Positions 48,138 to 59,410 of a DNA stretch of 64,000 bases are shown one piece after another; position 1 is the stretch's first letter; each line of letters begins with the position of its first letter. Source of the stretch: Deinococcus puniceus. GTDB lineage: Bacteria > Deinococcota > Deinococci > Deinococcales > Deinococcaceae. The position numbers and the translations under genes are program-made. Where the stretch lies: assembly GCF_001644565.1 (NCBI RefSeq), contig NZ_CP011387.1:1596501-1660500 (forward strand), in the 5' to 3' direction. The notes under the pieces were generated by a model. The model saw only the letters and a program-made list of their open reading frames with translations, was not told the DNA's origin and made no database searches.

Positions 48138-49166
48138 TTGGGCAGTTATCTGATTCGCCGTATTGCAAGGACGCTGCTGGTGATGCTGGGCATCAGCCTG
48201 TTGGTGTTCGTATTCGTGCGCTCTATTCCCGGCGATCCGGCCACCGCGATGCTGGGCGAACGCGCCACGCCGCAGTCTGTGGCGGCGCTCCGCACTCAGT
48301 TGGGCCTCGATAAACCGTGGTTTTTCAACCCGTCCAACCCGCTGGACGCGCAGTATCCGAAATATCTGGCGGCGCTGGCTCAGGGCGATCTCGGCAGCGG
48401 CATCAAGAGCAATATTCCGGTACGCGATGAACTCGGCTCGCGCTTTCCGGCCACCGCCGAACTGAGTTTGGCCGCGCTGTTTTTTGCCCTGATCATCGGC
48501 CTGCCCGCTGGCATTTTGGCCGCGCTGCGCCGCAACAGCGTTTGGGACAATCTCGCCACCACCATCAGTTTGGTGGGCGTGAGTATGCCCGTATTCTGGC
48601 TGGGGCTGCTGCTGTCCTACTTTTTTGCGGTGAAGCTGGGCTGGCTACCGCCGAGTGCGCGGCTGGGCAATGAATCTACACTGGAACCGATCACCGGATT
48701 TTATGTGCTGGACGGTATTTTACGTGGCAGTCCCGCCGATGCGTGGGACGCCCTGCGCCACCTGATTTTGCCCGCTATTGCGCTGGGTAGTATTCCACTG
48801 GCGATCATTGCCCGTATTACGCGCAGCAGTCTGCTGGATGTGCTGGGCCAAGACTACGTGCGAACGGCCCGTGCCAAAGGGCTGTCTCAACGCACGATTA
48901 CGCTAAAGCACGCGCTCAGGAATGCGCTGCTGCCCGTCGTCACGGTCATCGGGCTACAAGCCGGAGCCTTGCTAGGCGGCGCGGTGCTGACCGAAACCAT
49001 CTTTTCGTGGCCCGGCATCGGCTCATGGGTCTATGAGGCCATCAGCCAGCGCGACTACCCGATCATTCAGGGCGGCGTGATTTTTGCGGCGCTGGTGGTC
49101 AGTCTGACCAACCTGCTGGTCGACCTCAGCTACGCCTCTCTTGATCCCCGGATTCAGTACCGATGA
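48138..49166 (+). CDS. Peptide ABC transporter permease (DppB type)
   Basis: 342 residues with six predicted spans. MGSYLIRRIARTLLVMLGIS is the usual DppB opening, IPGDPATAMLGERATPQSVA and LRTQLGLDKPWF follow, and the coupling loop is YVRTARAKGLSQRTITLKHA (EAA-like, RAKGLS). The start is the TTG at 48138, preceded by AAGGGGG. No ATG gives the conserved N-terminus. It pairs with the permease at 49204 to form the membrane channel. Confidence 0.9.
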   Translation: MGSYLIRRIARTLLVMLGISLLVFVFVRSIPGDPATAMLGERATPQSVAALRTQLGLDKPWFFNPSNPLDAQYPKYLAALAQGDLGSGIKSNIPVRDELGSRFPATAELSLAALFFALIIGLPAGILAALRRNSVWDNLATTISLVGVSMPVFWLGLLLSYFFAVKLGWLPPSARLGNESTLEPITGFYVLDGILRGSPADAWDALRHLILPAIALGSIPLAIIARITRSSLLDVLGQDYVRTARAKGLSQRTITLKHALRNALLPVVTVIGLQAGALLGGAVLTETIFSWPGIGSWVYEAISQRDYPIIQGGVIFAALVVSLTNLLVDLSYASLDPRIQYR

Positions 49167-49203
49167 GACTTTTCCAGCCATTTCCGATCACAGGGGGCAC
49201 CCC

Positions 49204-50208
49204 ATGACCACTGCTTCCCCCGCCGCCGCCCCCAAAGCCAAGCGCCAGCCCAGCATCTTCTCGCGGCGGTTTCGGCGCAGCACGCCCGGCAAAGTCGGCG
49301 CGGCCATCGTGGCTGTCTTCGTGCTGCTGGCGCTGCTGGCCCCCATTCTCAAGCCTTACGACGCCTCCAGTGACCGCAATTACCGCCTGAACCTGAAGCC
49401 GCCTAGCGTGGCCGCGCTGTGGAATCCAGAAGTAGCCGAGGAATACCGCGATCCGGTGACGGGTCAGGTCAATCCTTGGTCACACCCGTTCGGCACCGAC
49501 AATCTGGGCCGCGACGTGCTGACTCGCGTGTGGCACGGCACCGCCATCAGCCTGAAGGTGGGCGTGGTCAGTACGGTGCTGGCCCTCGTCATCGGGACGT
49601 TGGTGGGCGTGCTGGCCGGGTACTTTGGCGGCTGGTTCGACAGCGTCACCGGCTACCTGTCGGACGTGATGCTGGCCTTCCCCAGTATTTTGCTCGCCAT
49701 CGGCTTTGCCAGCATCTTCAGTTCAGACAATCCGCCTCTGCTGATCAGTGCCATAGACCGAATATTCGTGCTGAACAGTCCGCAACTGGTCACGGCGATG
49801 TTGGCCGTGTCGCTGGTGCAGATTCCGGTCTACATGCGCCTCTCCCGCGCCGTGGTGCTGGGCCTGCGCGAGCGCGAGTTTGTACAGGCGTCGGGTGCCT
49901 TGGGAGCCACCCAGATTCGCACCGTGTTCAAGCACGTATTGCCCAACAGCCTCTCACCCCTGATCGTGCAGGGCGCACTGAGCATTGCCACCGCCACCAT
50001 CGAGGTCGCCGCGCTGGGGTTCCTCGGCATCGGCGCTCAGCCCCCGCTGCCGGAATGGGGCACCATGATCAGCGATTCCCGCCAGTATTACGTGGATTCT
50101 CCGTGGACGATGATTTTTCCCGGCCTCGCCATCTTTCTGACGGTGCTGGGCTTCAACCTGCTGGGCGACGGCCTGCGCGATGTACTTGACCCACGCAGTA
50201 CGCAGTAA
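49204..50208 (+). CDS. Peptide ABC transporter permease (DppC type)
   Basis: 334 residues. An N-terminal basic stretch (RRFRRSTPGKVGAAIVAVFV) enters the first span, then HPFGTDNLGRDVLTRVWHGT is the DppC hallmark. The coupling helix region is FVQASGALGATQIRTVFKHV and LPEWGTMISDSRQYYVDSPW is conserved near the C-terminus. It begins 37 bases after the first permease and ends before a strong terminator. A longer periplasmic loop (residues ~55-90, KPPSVAALWNPEVAEEYRDP) is an insertion compared with short relatives. Confidence 0.9.
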   Translation: MTTASPAAAPKAKRQPSIFSRRFRRSTPGKVGAAIVAVFVLLALLAPILKPYDASSDRNYRLNLKPPSVAALWNPEVAEEYRDPVTGQVNPWSHPFGTDNLGRDVLTRVWHGTAISLKVGVVSTVLALVIGTLVGVLAGYFGGWFDSVTGYLSDVMLAFPSILLAIGFASIFSSDNPPLLISAIDRIFVLNSPQLVTAMLAVSLVQIPVYMRLSRAVVLGLREREFVQASGALGATQIRTVFKHVLPNSLSPLIVQGALSIATATIEVAALGFLGIGAQPPLPEWGTMISDSRQYYVDSPWTMIFPGLAIFLTVLGFNLLGDGLRDVLDPRSTQ

Positions 50209-50232
50209 ATCCACAATCTTTAAGAGCTAAAC

Positions 50233-50273
50233 AGAAGGGACGCAGACCAGTTTCAGTCTGTGTCCCTTCTCTT
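50233..50273. terminator. Strong terminator between the ABC operon and the convergent fatty-oxidation gene
   Basis: AGAAGGGACGCAGAC and GTCTGTGTCCCTTCT form a 15-bp stem with one G-T pair and an 8-base loop, followed by CTTT; the minus strand reads TGTTT after the stem. Confidence 0.8.
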
Positions 50274-50302
50274 TGGAGTCGTCGTCCAAAACTTAAAGCG
50301 CC

Positions 50303-52408
50303 TTACCCTCGCCCTTTTTCCTTGTCCCACGCCCCAAACGTCTTACCCTCGTCGGCCAACTGCTTCAGCAGGGGCGCGGGCGTCTGGCCGTACTTCTCCA
50401 GCGCGGCAGCCACGTTGCTCAGGCCCATTTCGTCGGCGTACTGCATGGGGCCGCCCCGGTAGGCGGGGAAGCCGTAGCCGTAAATGTAGATCACATCTAT
50501 GTCTCCGGCCCGCTGGGCAATCCCTTCTTCCAGAATCTTCGCGCCCTCGTTGACCAGACTGTAGGCCAGCCGCTCGGTGATTTCCTGCGGGCTGATGGTA
50601 CGGCTCTGCAAGCCTTTTTCGCTGCGGTAAGTGGCGATCAGGTCTGACATTTCGGCGCTGGGCACGGGCTTTCTGCCGTCCGGGTAGTCGTAGATTCCGG
50701 CCTGTGTTTTCTGCCCCTTGCGGCCCTGCGCCACGATCCGGTCTAGCCAGCCGTCGGGTTGCGGTTCGCCGCGCACCTTCGCCTGATGCTGCCGGATGGA
50801 ATAACCGATGTCCAGCCCCGCCATATCGGACATCTCGAATGGCCCCATCGCCAGCCCCAGCGCGTGCATGGCGCCGTCCACGTCTTGCGGATTCGCGCCT
50901 TCCTCTACCAATTTGCGGGCTTCGTCGCCGTAGCGGTGCACCATGCGGTTGCCCACGAAACCGTCACAGACGCCCACCACCACACCCACTTTCTTGATCT
51001 TGCGGGCGAGGGCCATACTCGTCGCCAACACCGACGCGCTGGTTTTCTCGGCCCGCACGATTTCCAACAGCTTCATCACATTGGCGGGGCTGAAAAAGTG
51101 CAGTCCAATCACGCTTTCGGGGCGCGAAGTGACGCTGGCGATTTCGTTCACATCTAGGGTGCTGGTATTGCTCGCCAGAATGGCTCCCGGCTTGGCAATC
51201 CCGTCTAGGCGCGTAAAAATATCCTTCTTTACATCCATGTTTTCAAACACGGCCTCAATGATGATGTCGGCTTGCGCGAGATCATTCATGTTCAGCGTGG
51301 GCGTCAGCAGGGCCATTCGCGCCTCCACGTCGTCCATGCTCAGGCGGCCTTTTTTGGCGGTGTTCTCGTAGTTGCGGCGAATCGTTGCCACGCCCCGGTC
51401 TAGCGCGTCCTGCGCGGTTTCCACGATGGTCACGGGAATGCCCGCGTTCAGGAAATTCATGGCGATGCCGCCGCCCATCGTGCCCGCGCCAATCACGCCT
51501 GCGCTGCGAATCTCGGTCAGGGGGGTGTCTTTGCCGATGCCGGGCACACGGGCGCTTTCGCGTTCGGCAAAGAAAATATGACGCAGGCCGCGCGACTGCG
51601 GCGAATCTTTGGCCTGCAAAAACAACCCGGCTTCGGCGTTCCAACCTTCCTCAAAGGGGCGGGTGGCGGCCACTTCGGTGAGGTCTACGATCATGCCGGG
51701 CGACATCTGGCCCCGGTGGGTTTTGCCTAGGCCTGCGCGGGCGGCAGCAAACAGTTCGGGGCTTGCGCCTTCCACGCCGCGCTCAGAAACACGGGGCAGC
51801 GGGCGGGTTGCAGCGTGGGCGCGGGCAAACGCTACGGCAGCGGCGCGTAAGTCGGCCTCGGTTTTGCCCTCTATCAGTTCGTCGATCAGGCCCAACTGTG
51901 CGCCCTCGGCGGCCCCGATGGGACTCCCCGACAGCATCATTTCTAGGCCCTTTTGTGCGCCCACCACGCGGGGAAGGCGCTGGGTGCCGCCCGCACCGGG
52001 GAAGATTCCCAGCTTGACTTCGGGCAGGCCTAGCTGAGCGCCCGACAACGCCACGCGGTACGTGCAGGCCAGCGCCACTTCTAGGCCGCCGCCCAACGCC
52101 GTGCCGTGAATGGCGGCGACGGTGGGCTTGGGGAAGGCGTCCAGCCGCGTGATGAAGCCGCGCAAATCGGGGGCCTGCTCGCGGGGCAGGTCGAAGGTTT
52201 TGATGTCAGCCCCAGCGATAAACGTGCGCCCACCGCCGATGATGACCACCGCGCTGACGCTCTGATCCTGCTCGGCCACGTCCAGACCCGCGTGCAGGCC
52301 TTCCGGTACACCGGGCGAAAAAGCGTTGACGGGCGGATTGTTGATCGTGAGAATCAAAATGTCGCCGTCGCGGGATTGGTCGATCATTGGGGTTGGGGCA
52401 GTGGTCAT
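50303..52408 (-). CDS. Bifunctional enoyl-CoA hydratase / 3-hydroxyacyl-CoA dehydrogenase (FadJ/FadB type)
   Basis: 701 residues. The N-terminal crotonase domain has [30 protein letters not shown] and [20 protein letters not shown]. The 3-hydroxyacyl-CoA dehydrogenase NAD domain begins [20 protein letters not shown] and continues [38 protein letters not shown] (catalytic His) and [11 protein letters not shown]. Both C-terminal dehydrogenase domains are present. It catalyses two steps of fatty-acid beta-oxidation. AGGAGG nine bases before the ATG confirms the start. No thiolase gene is adjacent. Confidence 0.93.
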   Translation of the reverse strand: MTTAPTPMIDQSRDGDILILTINNPPVNAFSPGVPEGLHAGLDVAEQDQSVSAVVIIGGGRTFIAGADIKTFDLPREQAPDLRGFITRLDAFPKPTVAAIHGTALGGGLEVALACTYRVALSGAQLGLPEVKLGIFPGAGGTQRLPRVVGAQKGLEMMLSGSPIGAAEGAQLGLIDELIEGKTEADLRAAAVAFARAHAATRPLPRVSERGVEGASPELFAAARAGLGKTHRGQMSPGMIVDLTEVAATRPFEEGWNAEAGLFLQAKDSPQSRGLRHIFFAERESARVPGIGKDTPLTEIRSAGVIGAGTMGGGIAMNFLNAGIPVTIVETAQDALDRGVATIRRNYENTAKKGRLSMDDVEARMALLTPTLNMNDLAQADIIIEAVFENMDVKKDIFTRLDGIAKPGAILASNTSTLDVNEIASVTSRPESVIGLHFFSPANVMKLLEIVRAEKTSASVLATSMALARKIKKVGVVVGVCDGFVGNRMVHRYGDEARKLVEEGANPQDVDGAMHALGLAMGPFEMSDMAGLDIGYSIRQHQAKVRGEPQPDGWLDRIVAQGRKGQKTQAGIYDYPDGRKPVPSAEMSDLIATYRSEKGLQSRTISPQEITERLAYSLVNEGAKILEEGIAQRAGDIDVIYIYGYGFPAYRGGPMQYADEMGLSNVAAALEKYGQTPAPLLKQLADEGKTFGAWDKEKGRG

Positions 52409-52521
52409 GGGTGAAGCCTCCTAGGGAAAGAAGTCGGGGCAAAACGAGGGGTTGGTGCGTCATGCTGTCATGCCCTACCCCGCTGGGTCAAATACGTTGA
52501 CGTTCAGAGTGTCCGTGCACG

Positions 52522-52550
52522 TTCACTTTCAGGATTCAGTCAGGTATGCT
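52522..52550 (+). promoter_or_regulatory. Promoter with leaderless-type -10 box
   Basis: TTCACT, a 17-base spacer and TATGCT, seven bases before the ATG at 52558. Confidence 0.6.
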
Positions 52551-52557
52551 TCAGCCT

Positions 52558-53589
<1,032 letters not shown>

Positions 53590-53594
53590 AAGAC

Positions 53595-53702
53595 GGTAAG
53601 TGGTGAGTAGGTAGTGGTCAGTGGATGAGGTGCCAGAGCAGAAACGATCTGTAATTCTGTTTTGACCTCCCCAGTCACTACTGACCACTTACCACTCACT
53701 GG
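53595..53702. repeat. Inverted-repeat element, family C
   Basis: Left arm GGTAAGTGGTGAGTAGGTAG then TGGTCAGTGG; right arm CAGTCACTACTGACCACTTA then CCACTCACTGG, which is an imperfect inverted copy. The whole is 108 bp between two convergent genes and ends with the stop region of the membrane protein gene. Confidence 0.55.
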
Positions 53703-53704
53703 TT

Positions 53705-54142
53705 TTAACTGAATAGCCGCAGCAGAGGCCGCCACCAAGGAATAGACACCAGCAAAATCAGCAACGTCACCGCCGTCCAGAGGGCCGCCACACGGAATTT
53801 GGCCCGGTCTGTGGCGGCGCGTTTGCTGAGGGCGCTGGCTAAGGTGGCGGTCACGGCAGCGATCAGGCCGAGGCCCACATGCTGCCACTGATAGCTGGAG
53901 CTTCTGTCGGCAAACGCTCCGGCCCCCTGAGATCCCAACAGGCCAAAGAGCAGGAGTCCCAGCACCACTTGCAGATGCACGCTGCCCGCGAACAACACGA
54001 CGGGGCGGCGGTCTGCGGCGGTGAACTCCTTATCGCCGCTCAGAGCCGGAACCGTGCGGATCAGCGCCCACACGCCCGCGATCAGCACCAGCCAGCGCGT
54101 GATGTTGTGGAAGGTCAGCAAAATGAGATAGAGGGTTGCCAT
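53705..54142 (-). CDS. Four-span membrane protein of unknown function
   Basis: 145 residues with four hydrophobic segments (the first MATLYLILLTFHNITRWLVL, the last LWTAVTLLILLVSIPWW). An early HNxTRW motif and a mid GSVHLQVVLGLLLFGLLGSQ with His suggest possible haem-type or cytochrome-like histidines (H12, H56, H88) but no known family is assigned. TAATCT seven bases before the ATG indicates a leaderless start. Confidence 0.7.
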   Translation of the reverse strand: MATLYLILLTFHNITRWLVLIAGVWALIRTVPALSGDKEFTAADRRPVVLFAGSVHLQVVLGLLLFGLLGSQGAGAFADRSSSYQWQHVGLGLIAAVTATLASALSKRAATDRAKFRVAALWTAVTLLILLVSIPWWRPLLRLFS

Positions 54143-54149
54143 GTTGGTC

Positions 54150-54155
54150 AGATTA
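54150..54155 (-). promoter_or_regulatory. Leaderless-type -10 box
   Basis: TAATCT, seven bases before the ATG at 54142. Confidence 0.55.
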
Positions 54156-54216
54156 AGGGATGGGGGGTGGGGCGGTTGGCCCGCTGGCGCAGAAGCCGAA
54201 TCTCAGCACCCCAGAT

Positions 54217-55281
<1,065 letters not shown>

Positions 55282-55288
55282 GGGGGGG

Positions 55289-55294
55289 ATTGTA
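55289..55294 (-). promoter_or_regulatory. Leaderless-type -10 box
   Basis: TACAAT, seven bases before the GTG at 55281. Confidence 0.55.
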
Positions 55295-55344
55295 CGACAG
55301 GCCGGGGTTCATGTGGCGCTCAGCGTGCCTGCCCGCCGGAACGC

Positions 55345-55350
55345 TAGAGT
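55345..55350 (+). promoter_or_regulatory. Leaderless-type -10 box
   Basis: TAGAGT, seven bases before the ATG at 55358; an ATG at 55352 is too close. Confidence 0.55.
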
Positions 55351-55357
55351 AATGAGC

Positions 55358-56467
55358 ATGAAATTTGCTGGATACACTGCGGCTCGTCTGACCTCACCCT
55401 TTCTGAGAGGAACAGTGCTGACGGGAACGCTGCTGCTGGGCGCTGCTCTGGCCCAAACCACCCCCGCACCTACACCCACTCCAGCACCCGTGCAAACTCC
55501 GGCCACGATTCCGACCCCCGCGCCAGCGCCCACTGCGCCCGCAACGGCTCCGGCGGCGGCTCCTGCACCTGCGGCCACTCCCGCTGCCGATCCGTCCACC
55601 TTGGTCGCCACCATCGGCACCGAGAAAGTGACGCTGGGCGAGTTCGATCAGGCGTTTCGGGTGGCTGTTGCGCGGCTCGTCAATTCTCAAGGCGTGCCCT
55701 TTGAAGAGTCGTACCTGACCGAATTTGCCGACGCCCGCCGCGACTTTCTGACCCAGTACGTGCGTGACCGCGCCGTGTACCAGATTGCCCGGATTGCCAA
55801 CAAGCCCGACGCAGCCGCGATTGACGCACAAGTTGCCAAGGCCCGCGAGAACTTTGCCGACGACGCTGAATTCAGCGAGGGCTTGGCGCAGACCGGCTTC
55901 AGCACGCCCGCTGAACTCCGGGCAGAACTGGAACGGCAGGCCGTGGTCGCCGCTTATCTGGACAGCGTGAAGAAGCGCCTGACCTTCGGCAATGCCGTGG
56001 TTTTGGGCTTTTACAACCTCAACAAAGCCTCGTTTACTCGTGAAGGTGAGGCCTGCGCCAAGCACATCCTGGTCAAGACCCAGCCCGAAGCCCAGCAGAT
56101 TCAGAAGGATCTGGTGGCAGGCGGCGACTTCGCGGCCATTGCCAAGGCCAAGAGCCAAGACCCCGGCAGCGCGGCAGACGGCGGCGATCTGGGTTGCTTC
56201 GGGCCGGGCCAAATGGTGGCGGCCTTCGATACCGCCAGCTTCAAGGGGCCGCTGAACGTGCCCCAGTTGGTTCAGACCGAGTTCGGATACCACGTGCTGA
56301 CCGTGACTGGGCGCACCAATGCAGGCCTCGCGCCGCTGACCGTGGCCGAGCCGCTGATCCGCGAGCAACTGGCCCGCGACGCCTCTCAGAAATACGTGAA
56401 TGCTCAGGTGGCCCGCCTGAAAGTGCAGAGCTTTGCTGATGTGGTGGGCGCGGCTCCGGCCAAGTAA
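55358..56467 (+). CDS. Parvulin-type peptidyl-prolyl isomerase (SurA/PrsA-like)
   Basis: 369 residues. After a signal peptide ending AALAQ comes a ~50-residue Pro/Ala/Thr linker. SurA_N-like helices follow (VATIGTEKVTLGEFDQAFRV, ELERQAVVAAYLDSVKKR), then the parvulin domain: CAKHILVKTQPEAQQIQKDL, AGGDFAAIAKAKSQDPGSAA, GGDLGCFGPGQMVAAFDTAS and VQTEFGYHVLTVTGR. It catalyses cis-trans prolyl isomerisation in the periplasm for secreted or outer-membrane proteins. The start follows a TAGAGT box by seven bases. Divergent from the FemAB gene across only 76 bp. Confidence 0.9.
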   Translation: MKFAGYTAARLTSPFLRGTVLTGTLLLGAALAQTTPAPTPTPAPVQTPATIPTPAPAPTAPATAPAAAPAPAATPAADPSTLVATIGTEKVTLGEFDQAFRVAVARLVNSQGVPFEESYLTEFADARRDFLTQYVRDRAVYQIARIANKPDAAAIDAQVAKARENFADDAEFSEGLAQTGFSTPAELRAELERQAVVAAYLDSVKKRLTFGNAVVLGFYNLNKASFTREGEACAKHILVKTQPEAQQIQKDLVAGGDFAAIAKAKSQDPGSAADGGDLGCFGPGQMVAAFDTASFKGPLNVPQLVQTEFGYHVLTVTGRTNAGLAPLTVAEPLIREQLARDASQKYVNAQVARLKVQSFADVVGAAPAK

Positions 56468-56537
56468 GGGGCAAGCGAACCGGAGGGCGGGGGCTGCGGC
56501 TTCCGCCTTCTCTTTGCTGTGCTGGGCGGTGCGGATG

Positions 56538-56665
56538 GGTCTAAGGTGCTGGGTGGGAGCGTTGGAAGTTCAACCCCCCCGTTGCTCCACAACGCCCCCC
56601 CTTGAGGGGAGGACAAGTGCGCTTTTACGCTGTTCTTAGACCCTTAGATCCTAGACCCTATAGAC
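56538..56665 (-). repeat. Dispersed repeat family A copy 3
   Basis: Reverse complement begins CTATAGGGTCTAGGATCTAA then GGGTCTAAGAACAG and ends CCAGCACCTTAGACCC. The middle carries an extra C/G-rich hairpin region (CCTCCCC TCAA GGGGGGG), so it is longer than other copies. Confidence 0.6.
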
Positions 56666-57058
56666 GCTTGTCTCAGGAACGCCAACGCCGCCTCCATGCA
56701 CCCGCCGCCCCACCGCGCCCATCAGGTCATCCAACGTCCCGAACGAACGCATCTCGGCGGCTGACAGCCACTCCTGCAATGTGCCGTCTGGTTGTACCTC
56801 GAACGCGGCGGGCAGGGGCACACCGTCTAGGCCGTATTCGGCGCGGAGTTCGTCGCGGTGCAGAAAGCGGACATTCGGCCCCAGCCCGCGTACGAAGTCG
56901 CGCCACTCGCGCTTCATTCCCAGTGGGCCATACGTGACGGCGCACAGTTGGCACTCGTAGTCCTGCGGACGCACCGTTTTGATCCACAGGTCTTTGAGGC
57001 CGTTCAGCACGCCGCCATCGGCGTTGTAGACGAAAACGAGGGGGGCGGGCTGGGTCAT
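56651..57058 (-). CDS. Conserved protein of unknown function
   Basis: 135 residues, cytoplasmic. The opening PLVFVYNADGGVLNGLKDLW, YECQLCAVTYGPLGMKREWR with a CxxC-type pair, and FLHRDELRAEYGL form a recognisable conserved pattern found in many bacteria, sometimes mis-annotated as GTPase, though no GTP motif is present. A thioredoxin-like or DUF393-like relation is possible (an early D/N pair and CxxC) but unproven. TACCCT six bases before the ATG gives a leaderless start. The 3' end overlaps the family A repeat by about 15 bases. Confidence 0.65.
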   Translation of the reverse strand: MTQPAPLVFVYNADGGVLNGLKDLWIKTVRPQDYECQLCAVTYGPLGMKREWRDFVRGLGPNVRFLHRDELRAEYGLDGVPLPAAFEVQPDGTLQEWLSAAEMRSFGTLDDLMGAVGRRVHGGGVGVPETSVYRV

Positions 57059-57064
57059 GTATTA

Positions 57065-57070
57065 AGGGTA
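57065..57070 (-). promoter_or_regulatory. Leaderless-type -10 box
   Basis: TACCCT, six bases before the ATG at 57058. Confidence 0.55.
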
Positions 57071-57196
57071 CGGGGGCCAGTATGAACACACTGCACGCCA
57101 AGATCAGATTCACGCCAACGTTGCTTTAACACAGCCTGCGTAAGCTTGTTTCAGCACACAGATTTCAAGAGACACATGCACCCCCAAGGAGCCGAC

Positions 57197-57973
57197 ATGA
57201 ACCAGCACCCGAACGTGAACCCCGCGCCCGACGAAGACAACGACGATGAGATGGTGGGGACTCTGCTCAGCCGCAGGCGGGCGCTGAGGCTGCTGGGATG
57301 GGGCGGCGGCGTGGCGGCGTTGGCGGCAGGCAGCGTGCTGGCCCAGCGCACCAGCGCGGGAACCACTGGTGCCACCAGCCTGCCCGGATGTGTGGTGCGG
57401 CCCGCCCAGACCGAAGGCCCGTATTTTATTGACGAAAAACTGAACCGCAGCGATATTCGCAAGGATTCCAAGACCGGCAAGGCCAGCGCGGGCATTCCGC
57501 TGACACTGGATTTTGTGGTGTCGAAGGTGACGGTAGGCACTTGCACGCCGCGTGGCCGGGTGCTGATAGACGTGTGGCAATGCGACGCGCTGGGTGTGTA
57601 TTCGGACGTCTCGGGCAACACCGACGACTTCCTGCGCGGCTCGCAGGTCACCAACGCACAGGGCAAGGCCAGCTTCACCACCGTGTATCCCGGCTGGTAT
57701 CCGGGCCGCGCCGTGCATATCCACTTCAAGCTGCGCCCACTGGATGCCAGCGGCAAGCCCACCGGGGAATTCACGTCGCAACTGTTCTTCCCCGAAGCCG
57801 TGACAGACGCGGCCCACGCCGCCGCACCCTACAACCGCAAAGGCAAGCGCAATACGCTGAACAGCACCGACGGCATCTACCGCAACGGCGGCAGCCAGCT
57901 GCTGCTGAACCTGACCGGGAATCCTCAGAAGGGCTACCGCGCAACGTTTGACGTGGGGCTGAATATCGGCTGA
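57197..57973 (+). CDS. Intradiol ring-cleavage dioxygenase-like protein
   Basis: 258 residues. After a polar N-terminus comes SRRRALRLLGWGGGVAALAA, a twin-arginine-type export signal. The dioxygenase fold starts GCVVRPAQTEGPYFIDEKLN (GPYF is family-typical), and iron ligands are visible as tyrosines in VWQCDALGVYSDVSG and VYPGWYPGRAVHIHFKLRPL with the two histidines HIH. Cytoplasmic relatives open catechol rings; exported relatives act on unknown aromatics. The start at 57197 follows AAGGAG by six bases; earlier ATGs lack a binding site. No aromatic catabolic genes are nearby. Confidence 0.85.
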   Translation: MNQHPNVNPAPDEDNDDEMVGTLLSRRRALRLLGWGGGVAALAAGSVLAQRTSAGTTGATSLPGCVVRPAQTEGPYFIDEKLNRSDIRKDSKTGKASAGIPLTLDFVVSKVTVGTCTPRGRVLIDVWQCDALGVYSDVSGNTDDFLRGSQVTNAQGKASFTTVYPGWYPGRAVHIHFKLRPLDASGKPTGEFTSQLFFPEAVTDAAHAAAPYNRKGKRNTLNSTDGIYRNGGSQLLLNLTGNPQKGYRATFDVGLNIG

Positions 57974-58006
57974 GGCTGGGACTGGAACTGGGGCCAAATC
58001 ACACCC

Positions 58007-58333
58007 TCAGCGCACGCGCACCCCCTTCGTCGGCGGCTGCTTGCTGATCCACGCCACGAACCGCCGCACGTCTTCATGCGCCAGCAGCGCGTCTACCGAC
58101 GAATATTCTCCGGCCAGTTCCGCGTTGGTGAAGGTGCGGTGCAGGAACTTGTGGCAGGGCGGGCACAACAACACCGTCGGCAGCGCGTGGATTTTGACGC
58201 CTTGCCGACGCCCCTGTGACTTGGGAATCAGGTGATGCTCGGTCAGGTGCGGCACGGCGCGGTCACACAGGCCGCAGCGATCCGGCGTGCTGGGCGGGGG
58301 CGGCCAATCGGAGGCAGGCAGGCGGCGGGCCAT
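58007..58333 (-). CDS. HNH-endonuclease-like small protein
   Basis: 108 residues. [20 protein letters not shown] and [16 protein letters not shown] give the two CxxC zinc pairs and the HHLIPK/HKFLH core of a beta-beta-alpha metal (HNH) fold. The chain is short and there is no accessory domain, so DNA cleavage is possible but unproven. Many such small HNH proteins are housekeeping genes of unknown role. TAGCCT lies nine bases before the ATG. Confidence 0.78.
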   Translation of the reverse strand: MARRLPASDWPPPPSTPDRCGLCDRAVPHLTEHHLIPKSQGRRQGVKIHALPTVLLCPPCHKFLHRTFTNAELAGEYSSVDALLAHEDVRRFVAWISKQPPTKGVRVR

Positions 58334-58389
58334 CAGGGAAGTAGGCTAGGGCAGGGGGCAGGACTCAGAGTGAGCGATGCATTGCCGTT

Positions 58390-59217
58390 TCATTGACTGT
58401 CAGTTGGGGCCTTCAGCTCGGCTTGCAAGGCGTCCAGCACCTCGGCACGCGGGTCTAATTGTAGACGGGCAGCGAGGGCGCGGGCCAACGCGAGAGCAGC
58501 AAAACAAGCTTGCACCGCCGTTCCGCTGACCGTCTCATTCAGGGCGGCCAACACTCCCGGCGGCAAGTCGCGTTCGGCATTCCGCGCCGGAGCTTGAGGT
58601 TGCGGCGCACCGTGCAGCGTGCGGGCCAAGCGCAACAGGCCGCCGCGCACCCAGTTCAGGAGTTCCCACGCCCGGAGGCTCTCGCCCCGCAGAGCAACCG
58701 CAGAGGCGAACACCAACCAGTTCAGCATGTTGTCGAATTCTGTTTGGGAACCCGGCAAGGTGGATGCGAAGGACGGTCTAGACGCCCACTCGCCCAAGAT
58801 ACTCGCCAGTGTGCCGCCCTGATCCTTGATCAACATTTGTGCCGGGTCGCCGCCCCCATTGGGCCAGCCGCGTATCTGATCCAGCGCCGATTCAGGCTCT
58901 AGATGCAGTTCCACCCGCAACAAATCGGGCGTAACAATATTGGGTGTGCCAAATGGATTGACCACTTCCAGCGCAACAGGCGTGATGGCACGCAGGAACT
59001 CGAACGCAACTAGAGGCCGTCCAACACGCACAAAAGCGTAATACTCCAAGTCGCTCCACTCATCGGCGGCGGGCGAACCATCGGGGCGGATTTGGGTGCG
59101 GCTGCCGTAAGCGAGGGCGTACAGCAAGCGGTCATCGGCCAGCAACGCGGCGCGGATACGGGTGTCCAGAGCGTCGAGGGCGTCTAGGCGGGCGGCGGGG
59201 TTCACGGGGGCAAGCAT
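58390..59217 (-). CDS. Nucleotidyltransferase-like protein
   Basis: 275 residues. The N-terminal ~100 residues look like a nucleotidyltransferase: LLYALAYGSRTQIRPDGSPA (GS motif) with EWSDLEYYAFV (Asp/Glu metal ligands, DxE). The rest is helical and Ala-rich, with WELLNWVRGGLLRLARTLHG. The layout resembles lincosamide nucleotidyltransferases of the LnuF group, but this is a weak similarity and no resistance role is claimed. The ATG at 59217 follows AAGG closely; an extension to 59370 is in frame but has less support. Confidence 0.65.
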   Translation of the reverse strand: MLAPVNPAARLDALDALDTRIRAALLADDRLLYALAYGSRTQIRPDGSPAADEWSDLEYYAFVRVGRPLVAFEFLRAITPVALEVVNPFGTPNIVTPDLLRVELHLEPESALDQIRGWPNGGGDPAQMLIKDQGGTLASILGEWASRPSFASTLPGSQTEFDNMLNWLVFASAVALRGESLRAWELLNWVRGGLLRLARTLHGAPQPQAPARNAERDLPPGVLAALNETVSGTAVQACFAALALARALAARLQLDPRAEVLDALQAELKAPTDSQ

Positions 59218-59397
59218 AAGGCCTTCATCCCTCAGTTGGCCGAGCCGGATAAAGGCAGTATGTTCAGGTAAGACTCCCGCCCGCCACAGCGTCAAAACCT
59301 GGCAGTGTTCCTGCCGACTTCCCTTCTGCCCACCAACAGTCGGCCCGTCAGATGAAGGCCCGTCAGACAATCAAAGTCGCCGCTCATGGACGGCGGG

Positions 59398-59403
59398 TAG
59401 CAT
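59398..59403 (+). promoter_or_regulatory. Leaderless-type -10 box
   Basis: TAGCAT, seven bases before the ATG at 59411. Confidence 0.55.
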
Positions 59404-59410
59404 AGGCATC

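Noticed and set aside
47867..48313. 148-residue frame between binding protein and permease
   Set aside because: Overlaps the true permease frame, has no binding site and no recognisable motif.
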